Position numbers and translations under genes: made by a program. 64,000 nucleotides of DNA, from positions 997,001-1,061,000 of the forward strand of contig NZ_WTYP01000002.1 in NCBI RefSeq assembly GCF_009828095.1, given 5' to 3'. This document shows positions 8,931 through 18,102 of this stretch, piece after piece (within the stretch, counting starts at the first letter, position 1; the number at the start of each line of letters is the position of its first letter). Under the pieces are notes generated by a model. The model did no database searches, was not told where the DNA came from, and saw nothing but the letters and a program-made list of their open reading frames with translations. This DNA is from Pontixanthobacter luteolus (GTDB lineage: Bacteria > Pseudomonadota > Alphaproteobacteria > Sphingomonadales > Sphingomonadaceae).

Positions 8931-9859
8931 AGAAGCCGCCAACCCTTGGCCGGACGACTGCGCGCGGCCTGATAAAGTTTCGCGGTGATCGCGCGGCCCA
9001 ACTGGTGCCGCAGGCGCGGCTCGCAGGGCCGATGCCCTGGGTGATCGCCATTATGATCTCTCTGACGGTGATTGCCGCGGCAGGCGGATTGGCGCTTAGC
9101 AATGTCGTTTCCAATGCGCGCGCCGAACTGGCGGGCGGTGCGACAGTCCAGATACTAGAAGCTTCGCCCAGCGAACGAAACCGGCAGGCAGACGCTGCAG
9201 AAGCCGTTCTGGCAGAGCATCCGCTCGTCGGCTCGACCCGGCGTGTGCCCGATGAAGAACTGGACGCATTGCTGGAGCCGTGGCTCGGCGCGGGTGCAGG
9301 CAGCGAGGCAGTGCCGGTTCCGGCCTTGATCGATGTGCGGCTGCGCGGTGATGTGACGCAGCAATCGCTAGGCACGCTCAGAGGTTTGCTGGTCGATGCT
9401 GCGCCATCTGCCCGTGTCGATGCGCAATCGTCATGGCTAGGCCCGGTTTTCTCCGCGCTGTCATCGCTGCAATGGCTGGCAGCCGCGCTGGTGGTGTTGC
9501 TTGGGTTGACCAGCGCTGCGGCGGTCTGGCTGGCGGCACGCAGCGCGCTTGGTTCCAATCGAGACACAATCGAGATCGTGCACCTGCTTGGCGGAACCGA
9601 TGTCCAGATCGCGCGCATTTTCGAACGATCTGTCGGCTTCGACGCAACCCTTGGCGGTGCTTTCGGTCTGGCACTCGGGTTACTTGCGATATTGTTTCTG
9701 GGGCAGCAGTTCGCTGACCTTGGATCGGGCATGATGGCAGGCGGCGGCCTGCGTTGGTTCGACTGGGTCGCAATTGCGGCAATTCCGATTATCGGCGTTG
9801 TCATTGCCATGCTGACTGCTCGGCTCACCGTGCTTGGTGCGCTCAGGCGGATGCTATGA
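8927..9859 (+). CDS. ftsX: Cell division protein FtsX
   Basis: A 310-residue membrane subunit of the FtsEX complex. A basic N-terminus precedes a first membrane helix (about 35-60). A periplasmic domain (about 65-170) follows, then three more helices (about 180-205, 235-260 and 275-300). This four-helix layout with a large first loop is that of FtsX. It overlaps ftsE by 4 bases and the next gene by 4 bases, forming an ftsE-ftsX-ydcF-plsC string. Confidence 0.9.
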   Translation: MKKPPTLGRTTARGLIKFRGDRAAQLVPQARLAGPMPWVIAIMISLTVIAAAGGLALSNVVSNARAELAGGATVQILEASPSERNRQADAAEAVLAEHPLVGSTRRVPDEELDALLEPWLGAGAGSEAVPVPALIDVRLRGDVTQQSLGTLRGLLVDAAPSARVDAQSSWLGPVFSALSSLQWLAAALVVLLGLTSAAAVWLAARSALGSNRDTIEIVHLLGGTDVQIARIFERSVGFDATLGGAFGLALGLLAILFLGQQFADLGSGMMAGGGLRWFDWVAIAAIPIIGVVIAMLTARLTVLGALRRML

Positions 9860-10383
9860 TCCGGCGCTCAATCGCCGCAATCGCGGTTATCTGGTTCATG
9901 GGTTTTCTGTGGTTCACGGTCGCACTGCCGGGGCCGATGGATCGCGGCGCTACGCAGGCGGTTATCGTTCCGACCGGCGCAGCAGGGCGGATAGAGCGCG
10001 GACTGGAAGTGGTGGAAGGCGGCGATGCCGGCCTGCTGCTGGTGACAGGCGTCGACCGCGAAGTGCGGCCCAGTGAGTTCGCGGTACAGTTCGAAGTGCC
10101 CAAGCAACTGATGCAATGCTGCGTGTTCCTCGGTTTCGATGCGGTCGACACGCGCGGAAATGCAACTGAAACTGCGGAATGGATTGCTGAAAGAAACATT
10201 CGCTCGATCCGGCTTGTGACCACCGATTGGCACATGCGCCGGGCGGCGCTTGAACTCAGTAGGGCAATTCCGGAAGATGTCGTGATCGTGGAAGATGCCG
10301 TAGTATCGGAGCCTTCGCTGCGAATTCTTTTCCTCGAATACCATAAATACCTTGCCAGCAAGGTGTCGGGGTTGTGGGGATAA
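9856..10383 (+). CDS. YdcF/ElyC-family (DUF218) membrane-anchored protein
   Basis: A 175-residue protein with one N-terminal membrane helix (about 5-25) and a DUF218 domain: AVIVPTGAAGRIERGL near the start, LLLVTGVDR, an acidic NATETAEW segment and TTDWHMRRA. Members of this family (SanA, ElyC, YdcF) act in envelope homeostasis; the reaction is not settled. The ATG at 9856 was chosen because it overlaps the ftsX stop by 4 bases and puts the membrane helix at the N-terminus; a start about 100 bases earlier would lie inside ftsX. Confidence 0.85.
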   Translation: MIRRSIAAIAVIWFMGFLWFTVALPGPMDRGATQAVIVPTGAAGRIERGLEVVEGGDAGLLLVTGVDREVRPSEFAVQFEVPKQLMQCCVFLGFDAVDTRGNATETAEWIAERNIRSIRLVTTDWHMRRAALELSRAIPEDVVIVEDAVVSEPSLRILFLEYHKYLASKVSGLWG

Positions 10384-11078
10384 TGGACCAGACCATGCTG
10401 CTAATCCGAAATTTCTTCTTTTACCTGATCTTCTATCTGGGCAGTCCGGTTTACGTGATTGCGTCGATGGCGACCATGTTCGTGAACGAAACCGCGCTGC
10501 GCAAATGCGTGCGCGGCTGGTGTAATTATCATCGCTGGTGCTTGCGGGTATTCGTCGGGATCGAGGTCAGGATCGAAGGCGAGAAAATCGACGGCCCGGT
10601 TTTCTATGCGATCAAACATGAAAGCTTCTTCGAAGCGATAGACGCGCCGGCCAACTTCAACTGGCCCGCGCCGTTTGCCAAACGCGAATTGTTCCTGATC
10701 CCCGGATGGGGCTGGGTGGCCAAGCAATATGGCTGCGTACCGGTTGCCCGGACCGAAGGGGCTAAAGCCCTCCGGGCGATGGTTAAGGCAGCGCGCGATC
10801 TGTCCAAACTGGGCCGCCCGCTGGTTATCTTTCCTGAGGGAACCCGCATCCCCCACGGCGAGCGCGGCGAATTGCGCGCCGGATTTGCCGGGCTTTACAA
10901 GATGATCGGCCTGCCGGTTGTGCCGGTGGCAGTGAACAGCGGGCCGTTATACCACCACAGATTGAAGCGGCCCGGCGTAATCACTTATCGCTTTGCAGAA
11001 CCGATTCCCCCCGGCCTGCCGCGCGCAGAGGTGGAAGCCCGGGTGCTGGACGCAATAAACGCCCTGAACGATCAGTGA
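10383..11078 (+). CDS. plsC: 1-acyl-sn-glycerol-3-phosphate acyltransferase (PlsC family)
   Basis: A 231-residue membrane-associated acyltransferase. Block I is KHESFFEAID (HX4E, common in proteobacterial members in place of HX4D), block III is FPEGTRIPHGE, block IV is VVPVAVNSG. It transfers an acyl chain to lysophosphatidate in phospholipid synthesis. The ATG at 10383 shares its A with the TAA stop of the ydcF gene; a GTG 9 bases upstream is also possible. It converges with tyrA, the stops being a few bases apart. Confidence 0.88.
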   Translation: MDQTMLLIRNFFFYLIFYLGSPVYVIASMATMFVNETALRKCVRGWCNYHRWCLRVFVGIEVRIEGEKIDGPVFYAIKHESFFEAIDAPANFNWPAPFAKRELFLIPGWGWVAKQYGCVPVARTEGAKALRAMVKAARDLSKLGRPLVIFPEGTRIPHGERGELRAGFAGLYKMIGLPVVPVAVNSGPLYHHRLKRPGVITYRFAEPIPPGLPRAEVEARVLDAINALNDQ

Positions 11079-11977
11079 TCCGCGCGCCCGAAATCGGGGC
11101 GTGCATCATCCTGACCTTGCTCGATAATCGACCTGCGGATCGCTCGGGTGCGCGTGAAAAGTTCGTGCAGCGCATCACCGTCCCCGCGCCGGATCGCCCG
11201 CTGTAATGCGGTTAGATCTTCGGTAAAGCGGCCCAGCATTTCCAGCACGGCGTCCTTATTGTGCAAGAACACGTCGCGCCACATCGTCGGGTCCGATGCG
11301 GCGATCCGGGTAAAATCGCGGAAACCACCAGCAGAATATTTGATCACTTCGCTGCGCGTCACATCTTCCAGATCGGAGGCGGTGCCAACGATCGTATAAG
11401 CGATCAGGTGGGGGATGTGGCTGGTGACTGCAAGCACGAGGTCGTGATGTGCCGCATCCATGATTTCAATCTTCGATCCCAGCCGTTTCCACATCGCTGA
11501 AAGGTCCGCGATCTTGTCGTCGGGTGTGCCCTCGGGCGGGGTCAGGATGCACCAGCGGTGTTCGAACAGTTCCGCAAATCCGGCCTCTGGCCCGCTTTGC
11601 TCTGTGCCAGCGACCGGGTGCGCGGGGATTACAGTATGGCCGGGCAGGGCTGCTTGCAGGCTTTCGACGACGGACTGCTTGGACGAGCCGACATCGCTGA
11701 TAATTGCGCCTGAAGGCAGAACATCACGGATCGCTTCCGCGGCGAAAGCCATTGCCCCTACGGGGACGCACAGAATGACCAGATCGGCCTGAGCAACGCT
11801 GCCAGCTGCGCTGTCGTGCACCGTCCCGACCAGCTGCCGGGCCCTGGCAGCCTCGCGGGTGGCAGGATCCGCGTCATAGCCGGTGGTTGTGATGTCAGGG
11901 CAATGTTTTGCCAGAGCAAGACCGATCGACCCGCCCAGCAGGCCCAGCCCGATCACAGCGACGCGCTGTATGCTCAC
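11072..11977 (-). CDS. tyrA: Prephenate/arogenate dehydrogenase
   Basis: A 301-residue NAD(P)-dependent dehydrogenase of tyrosine synthesis. The N-terminal Rossmann motif is [13 protein letters not shown]. Family segments include [22 protein letters not shown] and SHIPHLIAY. There is no chorismate mutase or ACT domain, so it is the monofunctional type. It starts with GTG at 11977, overlapping the hisC stop by 4 bases, so it follows hisC in an operon. The coupling fits a HisC that also supplies aromatic transamination; which of prephenate or arogenate it uses cannot be told here. Confidence 0.9.
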   Translation of the reverse strand: MSIQRVAVIGLGLLGGSIGLALAKHCPDITTTGYDADPATREAARARQLVGTVHDSAAGSVAQADLVILCVPVGAMAFAAEAIRDVLPSGAIISDVGSSKQSVVESLQAALPGHTVIPAHPVAGTEQSGPEAGFAELFEHRWCILTPPEGTPDDKIADLSAMWKRLGSKIEIMDAAHHDLVLAVTSHIPHLIAYTIVGTASDLEDVTRSEVIKYSAGGFRDFTRIAASDPTMWRDVFLHNKDAVLEMLGRFTEDLTALQRAIRRGDGDALHELFTRTRAIRRSIIEQGQDDARPDFGRADH

Positions 11978-13086
11978 TTCGATCCCTCGGCCAGATCGCG
12001 CAAAATTTGCAATACCTCATCCATCTGTTCGCTAGTGCCGATGGTAATTCGCAAACCGTGCGGCAGGCCCGCACCGGGCAGCCACCGGGTCGCATAACCG
12101 CGTTCGGCCAGACCGTTATATGCTTGTTCTGCGGTCAGCGATCCCTCGAACAGGATCAGCAGGAAATTTGCCTTGCTCGGCACCGGACGCAGCCCGTGAT
12201 TACCCAGGCTTTCCACCACGCTGACGAAGCGCTCCAGCTCCTTCGTATTGTGATCCCGCGATGCGTGAACAAAGGCTTGATCGCCGACAGCGGCCAGCGC
12301 TGCTGCCTGTCCGTGATTGGTTACGTTGAAAGGCCCGCGAATTCGGTTGAGCGAGGCGATCAGGTCGGGATGCCCGGTTGCCCAGCCAATCCGTTCGCCG
12401 GCTAGGCCATAGATCTTCGAAAAAGTCCGCGTCACCAGCACATTGGCGTGGGCTGCACACAGCTCCAGCCCGCCGTCATCTTCATCTTCGCCAAGGTATT
12501 CGGCATATGCCTGATCGACCACCAGCAGCACATCGGAAGGCAGCGCAGCGTGCAGCCGCGCAACCTCGTCCTCAGGCAAGTAGGTGCCGGTGGGGTTGTT
12601 CGGGTTGGCCACGAACACAACGCGCGTTTTTCCGGACAGGTTCTCGATCAGCGCATCGACATCGGTGCCGTAATCCTTGTCCGGTGCGATTATCGGTACT
12701 GCGCCGCAGCGACGTGCCGCAATCTCGTAAACTGCGAAACTGAAGTTGGAAAACAGCACTTCATCGCCCGGTCCGGCATACGCCTGCGCGGCCAGGTTGA
12801 GCAATTCGTCGGACCCGGTGCCGCAGACGATTCTCGCAGGATCGATGGTGTGCAAGCCGCCGATCGCTTCGCGCAGGGATGCGGAATCCGGGTCGGGATA
12901 GGCTGCAGGCGATTTGGCCACGGCGAGCGCTGCCATGGCTGCAGCCGAACACCCCAACGGGTTTTCGTTTGCCGACAGTTTGACGAGCTCGCGCCCGTCA
13001 TCCGATTTTGCCTTGCCCGGCACATATGCGTGGATCGCGTTGATCCACGGTTTAGGCGCCGGGGCTTTGTTCGGGTTGTTGCTCAT
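11974..13086 (-). CDS. hisC: Histidinol-phosphate aminotransferase (possibly also aromatic aminotransferase)
   Basis: A 370-residue class II PLP aminotransferase. LSANENPLG lies near the N-terminus, [13 protein letters not shown] follows, and the PLP-lysine is in [20 protein letters not shown]. The start at 13086 (MSNNPNKAP) was chosen over a longer frame that lacks conserved sequence upstream. It is the first gene of hisC-tyrA. In alphaproteobacteria such a pair often means the enzyme serves both histidine and Tyr/Phe synthesis; this is inferred from context. Confidence 0.9.
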   Translation of the reverse strand: MSNNPNKAPAPKPWINAIHAYVPGKAKSDDGRELVKLSANENPLGCSAAAMAALAVAKSPAAYPDPDSASLREAIGGLHTIDPARIVCGTGSDELLNLAAQAYAGPGDEVLFSNFSFAVYEIAARRCGAVPIIAPDKDYGTDVDALIENLSGKTRVVFVANPNNPTGTYLPEDEVARLHAALPSDVLLVVDQAYAEYLGEDEDDGGLELCAAHANVLVTRTFSKIYGLAGERIGWATGHPDLIASLNRIRGPFNVTNHGQAAALAAVGDQAFVHASRDHNTKELERFVSVVESLGNHGLRPVPSKANFLLILFEGSLTAEQAYNGLAERGYATRWLPGAGLPHGLRITIGTSEQMDEVLQILRDLAEGSK

Positions 13087-13095
13087 AACGGCGCG

Positions 13096-13107
13096 GCGTT
13101 TAAACGC
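13096..13107. promoter_or_regulatory. 12-base perfect palindrome between hisC and metX
   Basis: GCGTTTAAACGC is a perfect palindrome lying 10-21 bases before the hisC start, in the 95-base region shared with divergent metX. It could be an operator for a dimeric repressor or could be chance. I found no SAM riboswitch fold in the metX leader. Confidence 0.25.
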
Positions 13108-13181
13108 TTTGCGCGCAATAGGACAGACTACAAAAATTGCTGCGTTGACAGCCCAGCTAGGGTGCCGCAATCCGCTGCGCG

Positions 13182-14282
13182 ATGACGCCGCAGCCTGTTT
13201 TCAACGCGACTACGCTTGCCGATCCGCTTCCGCTCGACAGTGGGGAGGTGCTGCACGGCGTGTCGATCGCCTACGAAACCTACGGTGAACTGGCGGCGGA
13301 CAAAGGCAATGCAATCCTCCTGTGTCATGCGCTGACCGGCGATCAATTCGTGGCGAGCAAGCATCCGGTGACAGGCAAACCCGGTTGGTGGGAACGCATG
13401 GTCGGTCCGGGCAAGCCGATCGATACGAACCGTTTTCACGTGATCTGTGCCAATGTCATCGGCAGCTGCATGGGGTCGACCGGTCCAGCGGCCATTGGCC
13501 CCGATGGCAAGCCTTACGCGATGTCATTCCCGGTCATCACGATCAGGGACATGGTGCGCGGTTTGGCCGGCTTGCTTGACCAGATGGAGATCGAACGGCT
13601 GCACGCGGTGGTGGGCGGATCGATGGGCGGGATGCAGGCCTTGAGCATGGCCGCGAATTTTCCGGAACGAGCGGGCAGGGTTCTCGCCATCGCAACGACC
13701 GCGCGCCATTCGGCGCAGAATATCGCGTTTCACGAAGTCGGGCGGCAATCGATCATGGCCGATCCAAACTGGGCGGAAGGCGATTATTACGCATCGGGAA
13801 AAACGCCTGACGCTGGCCTTGCGGTCGCACGGATGGCGGCGCACATCACCTATCTTTCGGAAGAGGGGCTGACCGAAAAATTCGGCAGGCGCCTACAAGA
13901 CAGGTCTGAGAAAACGTTCGGCTTCGACGCCGATTTCCAGATCGAATCCTATCTGCGTTACCAGGGTAGCGGATTCACCCGCCGCTTCGATGCCAATTCC
14001 TATCTCTATATCACACGCGCGATGGATTATTTCGACATCGCGGAGGAGCATGGCGGACTGCTTGCAGACGCGTTTGCGGGAACGACCGCACGGTTCTGCC
14101 TGGTCAGTTTCGACAGCGATTGGCTCTATCCCACAGCGGAAAGCCGCCATGTGGTTCACGCGCTGAATGCCGCAGGCGCGCCGGTCAGCTTTGTCGAACT
14201 GTCTGCACCGTTTGGCCATGACAGTTTCCTGCTGGATGTGCCCGCGCTCGACCGTGTTGTAAGAGGGTTTCTTGATGACTGA
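13182..14282 (+). CDS. metX: Homoserine O-acetyltransferase
   Basis: A 366-residue alpha/beta-hydrolase of methionine synthesis; it acylates homoserine. The nucleophile S147 lies in [10 protein letters not shown], the Asp in [10 protein letters not shown] and the His in FGHDSFLL. Early family segments [16 protein letters not shown] and [12 protein letters not shown] are present. The last 8 bases overlap metW. Specificity for acetyl- over succinyl-CoA is the usual case for metX paired with metW, but cannot be proven by eye. Confidence 0.93.
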   Translation: MTPQPVFNATTLADPLPLDSGEVLHGVSIAYETYGELAADKGNAILLCHALTGDQFVASKHPVTGKPGWWERMVGPGKPIDTNRFHVICANVIGSCMGSTGPAAIGPDGKPYAMSFPVITIRDMVRGLAGLLDQMEIERLHAVVGGSMGGMQALSMAANFPERAGRVLAIATTARHSAQNIAFHEVGRQSIMADPNWAEGDYYASGKTPDAGLAVARMAAHITYLSEEGLTEKFGRRLQDRSEKTFGFDADFQIESYLRYQGSGFTRRFDANSYLYITRAMDYFDIAEEHGGLLADAFAGTTARFCLVSFDSDWLYPTAESRHVVHALNAAGAPVSFVELSAPFGHDSFLLDVPALDRVVRGFLDD

Positions 14283-14886
14283 AGCGGACAGATCATCCCT
14301 CCGACCCGATCTCGCGGTAATTCTGGACCATGTCGAACCGGGCAGCCGGGCGCTAGACGTCGGATGCGGTGACGGGGTTTTGATGGCGGCCATGCGCGAT
14401 CAGCGCGGGGTTGATGCGCGCGGCATAGAAATTGATCCGGTTTGCGTGGAACGCTGCGTCGCGCGCGGCCTAAGCGTGGTTCAGGGCGACGCGGACCGCG
14501 ATCTGGGTTTCTATCCCGATGGGGCGTTCGATTATGCAATTCTCAGTCAGACGCTGCAAACGGCGGAGCGGCCCGATCGGATGTTGCGCGAATTGCTGCG
14601 GGTGGGGCGGCGTGCCTTCGTCAGTTTTCCGAATTTCGCCTATTGGCGGATGCGCTGGGCGCTGCTGAGTAAAGGGCGCATGCCTGTGACGCGTCACCTG
14701 CCCGTGACTTGGTACGAAACTCAGAATATCCATCATGTTACGGTGAAAGACTTCGAGGCCCTGGCCGATGATCTGGATATTGCCATTTCGAACCGGTGGT
14801 TTTTCACGAAAGGGCGCGAAGTCGGGGACAGCGGGGCAAACTGGCGCGCCGAATATGCGCTGTTCGAAGTCCGCCGTTCCGGCTGA
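14275..14886 (+). CDS. metW: Methionine biosynthesis protein MetW
   Basis: A 203-residue SAM-methyltransferase-fold protein. Motif I is [12 protein letters not shown], then [23 protein letters not shown] and [10 protein letters not shown], all typical of MetW. Studies of MetX-MetW pairs show MetW supports MetX activity. The ATG at 14275 overlaps the metX stop by 8 bases; a TTG three bases earlier is less likely. A hairpin GGCTGAG/CTCAGCC sits on the stop codon but no T-run follows. Confidence 0.9.
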   Translation: MTEADRSSLRPDLAVILDHVEPGSRALDVGCGDGVLMAAMRDQRGVDARGIEIDPVCVERCVARGLSVVQGDADRDLGFYPDGAFDYAILSQTLQTAERPDRMLRELLRVGRRAFVSFPNFAYWRMRWALLSKGRMPVTRHLPVTWYETQNIHHVTVKDFEALADDLDIAISNRWFFTKGREVGDSGANWRAEYALFEVRRSG

Positions 14887-14914
14887 GGTGTTTTCTCAGC
14901 CGTTGCAAAAGCCT

Positions 14915-15664
14915 CTAGCCCGCAAACATCGAGTGTAGGAAATGACCGGCGGCATAGGCGAGAGCCGCCGCCGCGCCGCCCACGGCAAGTGTTTGCAGTC
15001 CGGAGCGCAGCGGCGAGATGCCGACCGCCCAGCCTTTACCGATGCCAAGAATGAAAAAGGTCGCCGCGCCGAGGAGCGTGCTGATCCGGAACATTTCGTC
15101 GAACGTTCCGAAGCTGCCGAGGAACGGGATCAGCGGGATCGAACCGCAGAGGGAGAAAGCGACAAAGGTCGTTAGTGCCGCACGTGCCGGTCGCTTGGAA
15201 ACTTCGCTGAGCCTCAATTCTTCGGCCATCATCGTATCGACCCAGACCTTCCGATCCGCGCTTATGACTGACACGATTTCGTCCAGGGTCGCGCCCTCGA
15301 ACCCCTTTTGCTCGAAGATTTGCCGGATTTCCGCCATTTCTCCTTCAGGGAATTCGGTGATTTGCCACTCCTCGTCGGATCGGCTCTGGCGCACTTCTTC
15401 CTGGCTCGCGCGCGTGCCCAGATAATTGCTCACCGCCATACTGAAGCCATCGGCGATCAGATTGGCAATACCCAGGATGATCACAATTACCGTAGTCAGC
15501 TGCCCGCCAGCGCTGCCCGCCACGACCGCGAAGGTGGTGACGACTCCGTCCACACCGCCGAGCATGAAATCGCCCAAGGCGCTTTCGCCGCGCGGGTACC
15601 GCAGACGGTTCCGGATGCTTGCCGAAGAATGCTCGCTGACGAGATCACGGTCGCGGCGAGCCAT
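14915..15664 (-). CDS. VIT1/CCC1-family Fe(2+)/Mn(2+) transporter
   Basis: A 249-residue membrane protein. The first half has GGVDGVVTTFAVVAGSAGG and SNYLGTRASQEE, diagnostic of the VIT1/CCC1 family. A cytosolic, Glu-rich metal-binding-type region (about 90-160) follows, then three membrane helices at the C-terminus. It exports or sequesters Fe/Mn. It is the last gene of the formaldehyde operon, 4 bases after fghA, an unexpected partner. Confidence 0.87.
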   Translation of the reverse strand: MARRDRDLVSEHSSASIRNRLRYPRGESALGDFMLGGVDGVVTTFAVVAGSAGGQLTTVIVIILGIANLIADGFSMAVSNYLGTRASQEEVRQSRSDEEWQITEFPEGEMAEIRQIFEQKGFEGATLDEIVSVISADRKVWVDTMMAEELRLSEVSKRPARAALTTFVAFSLCGSIPLIPFLGSFGTFDEMFRISTLLGAATFFILGIGKGWAVGISPLRSGLQTLAVGGAAAALAYAAGHFLHSMFAG

Positions 15665-15668
15665 CCCT

Positions 15669-16514
15669 TCAGCCCTCGTCGCCGTCCTTCAGGCGATCTG
15701 CGTGCCAGCCGATGTGGTCTGCCATGAATGTGGAAATGAAATAATAGGAATGGTCGTAGCCATCCTGCATCCGGATTTGCGCGGGGATATCGGCTTTCTT
15801 GCAGGCGAGAGCCAGCAAACCGGTTTTCAGCTCGTCCTTCAGGAAATTATCGGCCGTTCCCTGATCCACCAGCAGATCGGGCAGCCGTGCGCCGTCTTCG
15901 ATCAATGCGCAGGCATCATATTCGCGCCAAGTGTCGCGGTTGCTACCCAGATATCCGCTCAACGCCTTCTCACCCCACGGGCAATTCATCGGACTGACGA
16001 TCGGGGCAAAGGCACTAACCGATGTGAACCGCCCCGGATTGCGAAGCGCGATTGTCAGCGCCCCGTGCCCGCCCATCGAATGGCCGGTAATCCCTTGCCG
16101 TTCCATGTCGGCAGGGAAATTCTTCCCGATCAGCGAAGGAAGTTCGTTCTCGATATAGCTGCGCATGCGAAAGGTTTTTGCCCACGGCGCCTGCATCGCA
16201 TCGACATAGAACCCGGCGCCCTTGCCGAAATCATACGCGTCATCGTCGGGGATATCCTCGCCGCGAGGTGACGTGTCGGGGGCGACAAAAATGATGCCGC
16301 GCTCGGCACAGGCAGCGCGGAATTCGCCCTTTTCCGTGACGTTGGAATGCGTGCAGGTCAGGCCCGACAGATACCAGAGAACGGGCAATTTCGCGCCCAG
16401 CTGATGCGGCGGGACAAATACCGAGAAAGTCATCTCGGTGCCGGTTTCGGCGGAGGCATGGGAATAGACCCCTTGCACTCCGCCGAACGCACGGTTTTCA
16501 GCGACTGTTTCCAT
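15669..16514 (-). CDS. fghA: S-formylglutathione hydrolase
   Basis: A 281-residue esterase-D-type alpha/beta-hydrolase that splits S-formylglutathione to formate and glutathione. The nucleophile S146 lies in TGHSMGGHGAL; SGLTCTHSNVTEKGEF near the N-terminus and the C-terminal DHSYYFISTFM with the catalytic His are hallmark segments. It follows frmA and a VOC gene on the same strand, completing glutathione-dependent formaldehyde oxidation. Confidence 0.95.
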   Translation of the reverse strand: METVAENRAFGGVQGVYSHASAETGTEMTFSVFVPPHQLGAKLPVLWYLSGLTCTHSNVTEKGEFRAACAERGIIFVAPDTSPRGEDIPDDDAYDFGKGAGFYVDAMQAPWAKTFRMRSYIENELPSLIGKNFPADMERQGITGHSMGGHGALTIALRNPGRFTSVSAFAPIVSPMNCPWGEKALSGYLGSNRDTWREYDACALIEDGARLPDLLVDQGTADNFLKDELKTGLLALACKKADIPAQIRMQDGYDHSYYFISTFMADHIGWHADRLKDGDEG

Positions 16515-16526
16515 CAGCGCGCGGTC

Positions 16527-16904
16527 TTAGACACGCATCATGGTGCAGATCTTGTTCCCGGCCGGATCGCGCAGGTATGCAAGGTACAGTTTCATGCCTG
16601 CGCCTTCGCGGACGCCCGGCGGATCTTCGATCGCGGTGCCGCCATTAGCGAGGCCTGCCTCATGCCAGGCATCGGCCTGTTCGGTGCTTTCCACGGCGAA
16701 TCCGATCGTCGAACCGTTACCGCAGCTGGCTGGCTGGCCGTCGATCGGCTTGGTCAGCATGAAAATGCCGTCATTATGCACGTACATTACGCGGCCCTTA
16801 GGATCGACCATGCCTTCGCGCCCGCCGAGCGCCTTGAAGCAAGCGTCGTAAAATTTCTTCGAGGCGTCGATATCGTCGGCCCCGAGCATCACATGACTGA
16901 ACAT
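16527..16904 (-). CDS. VOC (glyoxalase/dioxygenase superfamily) protein in the formaldehyde operon
   Basis: A 125-residue single VOC domain starting MFSHVMLGADDIDASKKFY and ending in the family segment YLAYLRDPAGNKI. The start at 16904 has AGGAGAG just upstream; a longer frame into frmA is rejected. The gene lies between frmA (34 bases) and fghA (12 bases), so it likely belongs to the same pathway. Whether it handles a glutathione adduct of formaldehyde, or a different aldehyde such as methylglyoxal, is not known. Confidence 0.8.
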   Translation of the reverse strand: MFSHVMLGADDIDASKKFYDACFKALGGREGMVDPKGRVMYVHNDGIFMLTKPIDGQPASCGNGSTIGFAVESTEQADAWHEAGLANGGTAIEDPPGVREGAGMKLYLAYLRDPAGNKICTMMRV

Positions 16905-16938
16905 TCTTCTCTCCTTGGTTATGGTTGGTTTTCTGCGA

Positions 16939-18045
16939 TCAGAATACGACCACGCTGCGGATGCTTTCGCCCGCATGCATGAGGTCGAAACCCTTGTTGA
17001 TTTCGTCGAGCGTCAGCCGGTGCGTGATCATCGGATCGATTTCGATCTTGCCGTTCATGTACCAGTCGACGATCTTGGGAACATCCGTCCGGCCCTTCGC
17101 CCCGCCAAACGCGGTGCCGCGCCAGTTGCGTCCGGTGACAAGCTGGAAGGGGCGGGTCGAAATTTCCTTGCCCGCCTCTGCCACGCCGATGATGATACTC
17201 GTGCCCCAGCCCTTGTGACAGCATTCCAGCGCTTCGCGCATCACATCGGTGTTGCCGGTGCAGTCGAAACTGTAATCCGCGCCGCCATCCAACATATTGA
17301 CGAGATGCTCGACCGTGCTGCCGACTTCGGCCGGGTTGACGAAATCGGTCATCCCGAATTTGCGGCCCCATTCTTCCTTGTCGTTGTTGATGTCGACACC
17401 AACGATCCGGTCGGCCCCGGCCATCTTTGCGCCCTGAATCACGTTCAGGCCGATCCCGCCAAGTCCGAAGACGACGACATTGTCGCCCGGCTTAACCTGA
17501 GCGGTGTTCACAACCGCGCCAACACCGGTGGTGACCCCGCAGCCGATGTAGCAGCTGGTGTCGAACGGAGCGTCGGTGCGTATCTTGGCAACCGCGATTT
17601 CCGGCAAGACCGTAAAGTTCGAGAAGGTCGAGCAGCCCATATAGTGATAGATGGTCTCGCCCTTGTAGCTGAAGCGAGAGGTCCCGTCGGGCATCAGGCC
17701 TTTACCCTGCGTTTCGCGGATTGCGCTGCACAGGTTCGTCTTGCCTGACAGGCACATCTTACACTGGCGGCATTCAGGGGTGTATAGAGGGATCACGTGA
17801 TCGTCCGGTGCGACCGAGGTCACCCCAGCGCCAATTTCCCTTACGATGCCAGCCCCTTCGTGACCCAGCACACTTGGAAACAGGCCCTCGCTATCCAATC
17901 CGTCGAGCGTGTAAGCATCGGTGTGGCAAATCCCCGTTGCCATGATTTCAACCAGAACCTCGCCTTCTTTCGGCCCTTCCAGATCGAGTTCGACGATCTC
18001 GAGGGGCTTCTTCGCTTCGAATGCTACGGCGGCACGTGTCTTCAT
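16939..18045 (-). CDS. frmA: S-(hydroxymethyl)glutathione dehydrogenase (class III alcohol dehydrogenase)
   Basis: A 368-residue zinc alcohol dehydrogenase. Catalytic zinc ligands lie in [18 protein letters not shown] and the Cys of [15 protein letters not shown]; the structural zinc site is in [16 protein letters not shown]. The NAD motif is [14 protein letters not shown]. The high identity to family landmarks marks class III ADH, which oxidises S-hydroxymethylglutathione to S-formylglutathione, the substrate of the fghA product downstream. Confidence 0.95.
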   Translation of the reverse strand: MKTRAAVAFEAKKPLEIVELDLEGPKEGEVLVEIMATGICHTDAYTLDGLDSEGLFPSVLGHEGAGIVREIGAGVTSVAPDDHVIPLYTPECRQCKMCLSGKTNLCSAIRETQGKGLMPDGTSRFSYKGETIYHYMGCSTFSNFTVLPEIAVAKIRTDAPFDTSCYIGCGVTTGVGAVVNTAQVKPGDNVVVFGLGGIGLNVIQGAKMAGADRIVGVDINNDKEEWGRKFGMTDFVNPAEVGSTVEHLVNMLDGGADYSFDCTGNTDVMREALECCHKGWGTSIIIGVAEAGKEISTRPFQLVTGRNWRGTAFGGAKGRTDVPKIVDWYMNGKIEIDPMITHRLTLDEINKGFDLMHAGESIRSVVVF

Positions 18046-18102
18046 GACGGGGAGAATCTCCGATTGATGTTTGGTTGCTTTTCGAGACTGGACGCAGATG
18101 CG

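Noticed and set aside
8818-9828. A 336-codon minus-strand frame inside ftsX
   Set aside because: Ser/Ala/Arg-rich shadow, typical of high-GC antisense frames.
13087-13181. SAM riboswitch before metX
   Set aside because: The leader is 95 bases and I cannot find the conserved core of SAM-II or related folds.
14880-14905. Hairpin GGCTGAG/CTCAGCC at the metW stop as an intrinsic terminator
   Set aside because: The stem is only 7 bases and no T-run follows on either strand.
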